Shown: in pieces, positions 6,955 to 10,651 of the stretch
Position numbering within the stretch: the first letter of the stretch is position 1
Layout of the letters: each line of letters begins with the position of its first letter
Assembly: GCA_044224215.1 (NCBI GenBank)
Contig: JBGAKX010000147.1
Location: 1-10,651, forward strand
Direction of reading: 5' to 3'
DNA length: 10,651 bases
Source: DAOMFM01 sp035429825
GTDB taxonomy: Bacteria; Acidobacteriota; Blastocatellia; UBA7656; JADIYM01
Notes under the pieces: generated by a model
The model's database searches: none
What the model was told of the DNA's origin: nothing
What the model saw: the letters and a program-made list of their open reading frames with translations, nothing else
Program-made: the position numbers and the translations under genes

Positions 6955-7878
6955 TCAGGAGATCTGCTTCCGCAACTTCGACTCGGGAATCGCAGCCTCC
7001 GCCTTGTCCAGCATCTCGTCCGAGACGCCCTTCTCGAACAGCAGGTCGACGAACGACGGCATCAGCCGCTCGCCCCACACGAACCCGTGGTCGGTCAGCT
7101 CGACAAAGACCTCCCTGCGACCATCCGCCACACCCTGAAGAAACGCGTGCGCCACCTGGTGCGGCGTCTGCAGCCAGTATGTCTTGCGGACCTCGTCGAA
7201 CAGGTCCGCCGCGACCAGCCCGGTCCGCGTCATATTCGGATGGATGACCGTGAGCTGGATGTCCCCGCACCCGGCCTCGCGAGCAAGCTCGCGTCGCACC
7301 GAGTGCACGAAGTTGTTCAACCCACCCTTTGTCCCGGTGTACACCGAGTGCATCGGGCTGTACACGTATGCGCTGAGCGAACCCGTGTACGCGATCACGC
7401 CGCCGCCGCGTTCGCGAAAGAACTCGACAAGGTCGCGCGTCAGGCGGACCTGCATCGACAGGTTCACTTCGATCTGGCGATCGATGTCCGCGTCAGTCAT
7501 CGCCAGGAACGGCGCAGCCCAGACGATGCCCGCGTTGCTGAAGACGATATCGAGATCGCCGAGGTGTTCGATCGCGGACTCGATCATGTGCCGACCCGCG
7601 TCGCGCTCGGCAAGGTCGAGTTGCAGTGTCGCGACGCCGGGCAGGTCCGCCGCGACACTTTCAAGTGCTTCGCCGTCGATGTCCACGGCAAGCACGTTGG
7701 CGCCAAACGAGCGCAGAAGATTGACGATGGCGAGGCCGATTCCGCTGGCGCCGCCCGTTACGATGACGGCCTTTCCGCCGTAGTACGCTGCGAGATCGGT
7801 CTGCCTCGCGCGACGCACGAGCGCGTACACGCCGGCGCCCGCTGCGGCTGCAAACATGAGCTTTGTCAGGGCTTTCAT
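6955..7878 (-). CDS. Short-chain dehydrogenase/reductase (SDR) with N-terminal membrane helix
   Basis: A 307-residue NAD(P)-dependent oxidoreductase of the classical SDR fold, expected to interconvert an alcohol and a ketone. Motifs: cofactor loop TGGASGIG (41-48), D89, NAG (115-117), N139, and the catalytic S167-Y180-K184 with the normal 13- and 4-residue spacing. D66 at the end of the second strand (VLAVDID) suggests NAD rather than NADP. A hydrophobic N-terminus (about 5-21) followed by RRAR looks like a signal anchor, which soluble SDRs lack, so the enzyme is probably tethered to the inner membrane facing the cytoplasm. It is divergent from the monooxygenase gene at 7943, with only 64 bp between the starts, which suggests shared control and related roles. 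No clear Shine-Dalgarno precedes the ATG at 7878; the inverted-repeat arm begins 6 nt upstream. Confidence 0.93.
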   Translation of the reverse strand: MKALTKLMFAAAAGAGVYALVRRARQTDLAAYYGGKAVIVTGGASGIGLAIVNLLRSFGANVLAVDIDGEALESVAADLPGVATLQLDLAERDAGRHMIESAIEHLGDLDIVFSNAGIVWAAPFLAMTDADIDRQIEVNLSMQVRLTRDLVEFFRERGGGVIAYTGSLSAYVYSPMHSVYTGTKGGLNNFVHSVRRELAREAGCGDIQLTVIHPNMTRTGLVAADLFDEVRKTYWLQTPHQVAHAFLQGVADGRREVFVELTDHGFVWGERLMPSFVDLLFEKGVSDEMLDKAEAAIPESKLRKQIS

Positions 7879-7884
7879 GCCATG

Positions 7885-7934
7885 ACGAATACCACGAATC
7901 CGCGTGCCAATTCACATGGATTCGTGGTATTCGT
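7885..7934. repeat. 17-bp inverted repeat in the divergent SDR/monooxygenase promoter region
   Basis: ACGAATACCACGAATCC (7885-7901) and its perfect complement (7918-7934) are separated by a 16-nt loop. The palindrome takes up most of the 64 bp between the two gene starts (7878 and 7943). It may be an operator, a hairpin in both leaders, or a REP-like repeat. Each arm also contains a loose internal repeat (ACGAAT..CCACGAAT). It does not resemble the CGCAAAG elements elsewhere in the window. Confidence 0.88.
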
Positions 7935-7942
7935 GCACAACC

Positions 7943-9289
7943 GTGCTTCCAAAGACGTGCATCATCGGCGCCGGGTCGTGCGGGATCGCCGCCGTCAAGG
8001 CGCTCGCCGACGCGGGCATTCCCTTCGACTGTTTCGAGAAGAGCGACCGGGTCGGCGGAAACTGGGTCTTCCGGAACAGCAACGGCATGTCGTCGGCGTA
8101 TCGGTCGCTTCACATCAACACGTCGCGCGAGCGAATGCAGTTCGAAGACTTCCCGATGCCGGCCGACTATCCGGACTTTCCGCACCACTCGCAGATCGCG
8201 GCCTACTTTGACGCGTACGTCGACCGGTTCAACCTGCGCGACCGCATCACGTTCAACACGGGTGTTGCGCACGCCGAACTGAGGGACGGATTGTGGGAGA
8301 TCGTGCTCGACACCGGCGAGCGGCGCACGTACGACGCGCTGGCAGTCGCCAACGGCCATCACTGGGACCCGCAGTGGCCCGACCCGAGATTCCCCGGGAC
8401 GTTTTCAGGCGCCGAGATGCACTCGCACTACTACACGGAGCCCGAGCCGTTCGCCGGCAAGCGCGTTGTCGTCGTCGGCATGGGAAACAGCGCGATGGAC
8501 ATCGCGGTCGAAGTGAGCGGCGTGGCAGCGCGGACGTTTCTCTCCGCAAGGCGCGGCGCCTACATCGTTCCGAAGTACATCCTCGGCCGGCCGTTCGATC
8601 AGCTCGCCGCGTCGCACCTGATCCCGTGGCCGGTCAGGCGCGCGGTCTACTCGATGCTCCTGCGCATGTCGGTCGGCAAGGTCGAGAACTACGGACTGCC
8701 AAAGCCGGATCACCGGATCGGCGACGCGCACCCGACAATCTCGGGTCGGATTCTCGACCGGATCGGACACGGCGACGTCGCGCCAAAGCCGAATATCGCG
8801 GAGCTCGCGGGCGACCGCGTCCGGTTTGCCGACGGATCCATCGAAGAGGTCGACACGATCATCTACTGCACCGGCTACAAGGTGACGTTTCCGTTCTTTG
8901 ACGAATCGTTTCTGTCGGCGCCGAACAACGACCTGCCGCTGTACAAACGCGTCTTCAAGCCCGCCATACCCAATCTGTTCTTCGTCGGGCTCCTTCAGCC
9001 GCTCGGCGCGCTCATGCCGCTTGCTGAGCTGCAGGGACGATGGATCGCCGCGTACCTGACAGGCCGCTACGGCCTTCCGTCAGTCGACGACATGGAGCGG
9101 GAGATGGCTCGTGACCGCGAGGCGCTCCAGCGGCGCTACGTCGCGTCGCGGCGGCACACGATGCAGGTCGACTTTGATCACTACATGCACGCGTTGCGCA
9201 GGGAGATCCGCCGGGGAAGCAGCCGGGCCAGCGGAATGCCCGTTCCCGCGCGCGCCGATACGCAACTGCGCGAACCAGTGGGCGCATAG
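7943..9289 (+). CDS. Flavin-dependent monooxygenase (FMO-like)
   Basis: A class B flavoprotein monooxygenase that would use NADPH and O2 to oxygenate a soft nucleophile or a ketone. From the GTG at 7943 it has 448 residues. It shows the FAD motif GAGSCG (9-14), VGGNW (37-41), the FMO fingerprint F-x-G-x3-H-x3-Y at 154-164 (FSGAEMHSHYY), the NADPH motif GMGNSA (179-184) and YCTGY (308-312). The fingerprint ends in Tyr rather than the Trp of type I Baeyer-Villiger enzymes, which points to the FMO branch. The frame is open upstream, with possible starts at 7904 (GTG) and 7916 (ATG), but those codons lie in or beside the inverted repeat. The 7943 start places the FAD strand at the usual distance from the N-terminus. 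None of the three has a good ribosome binding site. It heads a three-gene operon (12-bp gap to the YciI-like gene). The substrate is unknown. Confidence 0.92.
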   Translation: MLPKTCIIGAGSCGIAAVKALADAGIPFDCFEKSDRVGGNWVFRNSNGMSSAYRSLHINTSRERMQFEDFPMPADYPDFPHHSQIAAYFDAYVDRFNLRDRITFNTGVAHAELRDGLWEIVLDTGERRTYDALAVANGHHWDPQWPDPRFPGTFSGAEMHSHYYTEPEPFAGKRVVVVGMGNSAMDIAVEVSGVAARTFLSARRGAYIVPKYILGRPFDQLAASHLIPWPVRRAVYSMLLRMSVGKVENYGLPKPDHRIGDAHPTISGRILDRIGHGDVAPKPNIAELAGDRVRFADGSIEEVDTIIYCTGYKVTFPFFDESFLSAPNNDLPLYKRVFKPAIPNLFFVGLLQPLGALMPLAELQGRWIAAYLTGRYGLPSVDDMEREMARDREALQRRYVASRRHTMQVDFDHYMHALRREIRRGSSRASGMPVPARADTQLREPVGA

Positions 9290-9297
9290 GGGAGGGG
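9290..9297 (+). promoter_or_regulatory. Strong ribosome binding site for the GTG start at 9302
   Basis: GGGAGGGG, containing GGAGG at 9291-9295, lies 6 nt before the GTG at 9302 and directly after the monooxygenase stop. It settles the start of the YciI-like gene and suggests that this small protein is translated well. Confidence 0.7.
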
Positions 9298-9301
9298 AAT
9301 C

Positions 9302-9595
9302 GTGTACGCAATCGCAATACTCAGATACAGAAAGCCGATCGAAGACGTCGTCGCCGCGACGGACGACCACCGCGCGTACCTGCGCGGCCTGAAGGAGCAG
9401 GGCCTGCTGCTGGCGTCCGGGCCGTTCAACCCACGGTTCGGCGGGGCGCTGCTTTTGCGCGTGCCGGACGACGAGGGCCACGCCGCGCTCAATCGCATTC
9501 GCGACAACGATCCGTTCACCATTCGCGGGTGCGCGCAGTACGAGCTGAACGAGTGGGTTCCCGGAATCGGCAAGGACGACCTCGACGGTCTGTAG
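9302..9595 (+). CDS. YciI-family small protein
   Basis: A 97-residue protein of the YCII-related fold (ferredoxin-like alpha/beta, usually dimeric). Family marks are H23 in DHRAYL (22-27), GPF (40-42) with the following GG (47-48), and DPF (70-72). In the family the conserved His/Asp pair is thought to be catalytic, and one relative (TftG) works in chloroaromatic breakdown. The general function is unsettled, and none can be assigned here. It sits 12 bp after the monooxygenase and 9 bp before the NTF2-like gene, so it is almost certainly co-transcribed. A role beside the monooxygenase, handling a reactive product, is inference. Confidence 0.85.
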   Translation: MYAIAILRYRKPIEDVVAATDDHRAYLRGLKEQGLLLASGPFNPRFGGALLLRVPDDEGHAALNRIRDNDPFTIRGCAQYELNEWVPGIGKDDLDGL

Positions 9596-9604
9596 CGGAG
9601 GCAC

Positions 9605-10075
9605 ATGGTCACAGCACTACTCTTTCTGGCGCTCTGCACGGCGCTCCCCGTTGGCGGCTCACCAGCGGCCGACGCCGGCGCCGTGATTGACGACTGGCAC
9701 GCCGCGGCTGCTGCGGCCGACGAGGCGCGGTATTTCGGCCACATGACGGACGACAGCGTCTTCATGGGGACCGACATGACCGAGCGCTGGACGAAGAAGC
9801 AGTTCCAGGCCTATGCCCATCCGTATTTTGCGAAAGGCAAGGCGTGGAGCTTCAAGTCCGTCAAGCGCGAGATCTTCGTGTCGAAGGACGGGAAGACGGC
9901 GTGGTTCGACGAGGAGCTTGCCACGCCGAATCTTGGACCGGCGCGCGGGAGCGGCGTGCTGGTGCGCGACGGATCGACGTGGAAGATCGCGCAGTACAAC
10001 CTGTCGGTGCCGATCCCGAATTCGATCTTCGGCGAGGTGAAGAAGTTGATCGAGCAGGCGAAGCCGGGGAGCTAG
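9605..10075 (+). CDS. Secreted NTF2/SnoaL-like protein
   Basis: A 156-residue protein with a signal peptide (hydrophobic residues about 3-16, likely cut near 19-24) and one cone-shaped NTF2-like domain of the SnoaL_3 type. Typical features are an N-terminal helix with VIDDWHAAAAAADEARYFGHM (27-47), then DDSVFMGTD (49-57), F75 (AHPYF), the strands DGKTAWFDEEL (95-105), GSGVLVRDGSTWKIAQY (115-131) and NLSVPIPN. Members of this fold bind small hydrophobic ligands or act as isomerases or cyclases, and many have no known activity. GGAGG (9597-9601) precedes the ATG by only 3 nt, which is close but usable. It is the last gene of the operon and ends beside the second CGCAAAG element. Export to the periplasm contrasts with the cytosolic monooxygenase. 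Confidence 0.85.
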   Translation: MVTALLFLALCTALPVGGSPAADAGAVIDDWHAAAAAADEARYFGHMTDDSVFMGTDMTERWTKKQFQAYAHPYFAKGKAWSFKSVKREIFVSKDGKTAWFDEELATPNLGPARGSGVLVRDGSTWKIAQYNLSVPIPNSIFGEVKKLIEQAKPGS

Positions 10076-10079
10076 TTAA

Positions 10080-10167
10080 ACGCAAAGCCGCAAAGCAGCG
10101 CAAAGGCGCAGAGCAGTACGAGTAGTGCCCTTTGCGCCTTTGCGTGTCTCTTCGTCTTTGCGTGAAC
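10080..10167. repeat. CGCAAAG-type inverted repeat at a convergent gene junction (copy 2)
   Basis: ACGCAAAGCCGCAAAG (10080-10095) pairs with CTTTGCGCCTTTGCGT (10130-10145) with a single C-C mismatch. Alternatively CGCAAAGGCGCA (10099-10110) pairs perfectly with 10133-10144 around a 22-nt loop. A further CTTTGCGTGAAC at 10156-10167 is identical to 6938-6949 of copy 1. It lies between the stops at 10075 and 10179. The common unit and the same kind of location show that this is a related element, more degenerate than copy 1. Confidence 0.85.
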
Positions 10168-10178
10168 TTCTTCTCTTC

Positions 10179-10651
10179 TTACGTAATCCGCGCGCACACC
10201 GCCTTTGTCTCGGTGTAGTTCTCGAGCGACTCGTGGCCCATCTCGCGGCCCCAGCCCGACTGCTTGTAGCCCCCAAACGGCAACGCGGCGTCAAAGATGT
10301 TGTAGCAGTTGATCCACACGGTCCCGGCGCGCATCTCGGACGCGACCGCGTGCGCCTTGCCGACGTCGCGGGTCCAGATCCCCGCCGCGAGCCCGTACAC
10401 CGAATCGTTCGCGCGCGGCACAAGCTCATCGGTGTTCTTGAACGGGATCGCCGCGACCACCGGGCCGAAGATCTCTTCGCGGACGACCTTCATGTCCTCG
10501 GTCGTGTCGACAAGAACCGTCGGCTCGACAAAGTACCCCGTGTCGCCGACGCGCTTGCCGCCAACGAGGGCCTTCGCACCCTCCGCCGCACCGGATTCGA
10601 GGAACCCGCACACGCGATTGAGCTGCTCCTCCGACACGAGCGGCCCCATCG
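10179..10651 (-). CDS. Aldehyde dehydrogenase, C-terminal part (partial, N-terminus missing)
   Basis: The last 157 codons of a NAD(P)-dependent aldehyde dehydrogenase that oxidises an aldehyde to the acid; the full family length is about 490 residues. From the right edge inward it shows MGPLVSEEQ, EEIFGPVV with the cofactor-binding glutamate and phenylalanine, NDSVYGLAAGIWTRD, GTVWINCYNIFDAALPFGGY, KQSGWGREMG and ENYTETKAV, all classical class 1/2 ALDH C-terminal motifs. The catalytic cysteine and general-base glutamate lie outside the window. The pattern resembles the betaine, phenylacetaldehyde and acetaldehyde dehydrogenase group, but the substrate cannot be named. It converges on the monooxygenase operon. 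Confidence 0.95.
   Translation of the reverse strand, partial: MGPLVSEEQLNRVCGFLESGAAEGAKALVGGKRVGDTGYFVEPTVLVDTTEDMKVVREEIFGPVVAAIPFKNTDELVPRANDSVYGLAAGIWTRDVGKAHAVASEMRAGTVWINCYNIFDAALPFGGYKQSGWGREMGHESLENYTETKAVCARIT

Noticed and set aside
6940..8211. A 423-codon plus-strand frame opposite the SDR gene running into the monooxygenase gene
   Set aside because: It crosses the inverted repeat and overlaps two well-supported genes in other frames; no motif is visible.
10076..10429. A minus-strand frame reading through the second CGCAAAG element into the ALDH gene in another frame
   Set aside because: Its tail (repeated RLCAALRLCV-type residues) is just the translated repeat, and the ALDH frame explains the region.

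Overview
This is a high-GC bacterial window with no RNA genes, IS elements or CRISPR arrays. The two edge genes are cut by the window. The best clue to the host is a Hanks-type Ser/Thr kinase fused through one membrane helix to a TolB/PD40-like propeller. That architecture is very abundant in Acidobacteriota and common in Gemmatimonadota and related phyla. The outer-membrane barrel protein and the lipoprotein lytic transglycosylase require a diderm cell. Acidobacteriota is the best guess, but nothing here proves it.

Layout. (1) Positions 1-1511, minus strand: the membrane Ser/Thr kinase, with its C-terminus off the left edge. (2) Positions 1512-1794: the largest non-coding stretch (283 bp), a divergent control region with a good sigma70-like promoter facing right. 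(3) Positions 1795-6836, plus strand: a PLP class V aminotransferase-fold enzyme without the cysteine-desulfurase cysteine, a POTRA-less Omp85-type barrel coupled to it by a GTGA overlap, an MltF-like lipoprotein transglycosylase, and a four-helix DUF4239 (bestrophin-like) membrane protein. The last three look like an envelope group. (4) Positions 6838-6950: a strong inverted repeat at the convergent junction with an SDR oxidoreductase (6955-7878, minus). (5) Positions 7879-7942: a short divergent promoter region filled mostly by a second, unrelated inverted repeat. (6) Positions 7943-10075, plus strand: a tight three-gene operon of a flavin-dependent monooxygenase, a YciI-family protein and a secreted NTF2/SnoaL-like protein. 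(7) Positions 10080-10167: a relative of the first inverted repeat, again at a convergent junction. (8) Positions 10179-10651, minus strand: the C-terminal third of an aldehyde dehydrogenase.

How the genes may work together. The right half puts a monooxygenase, a membrane-tethered SDR and an aldehyde dehydrogenase side by side. This fits oxidation of a ketone, alcohol or aldehyde compound, but the substrate cannot be read from sequence. The left half concerns signalling and the cell envelope. No clearly new defence or mobile system is visible. The most curious items are the two related CGCAAAG inverted repeats at both convergent junctions, the different palindrome occupying the divergent junction, and the coupling of a PLP enzyme with a stripped-down Omp85 barrel.
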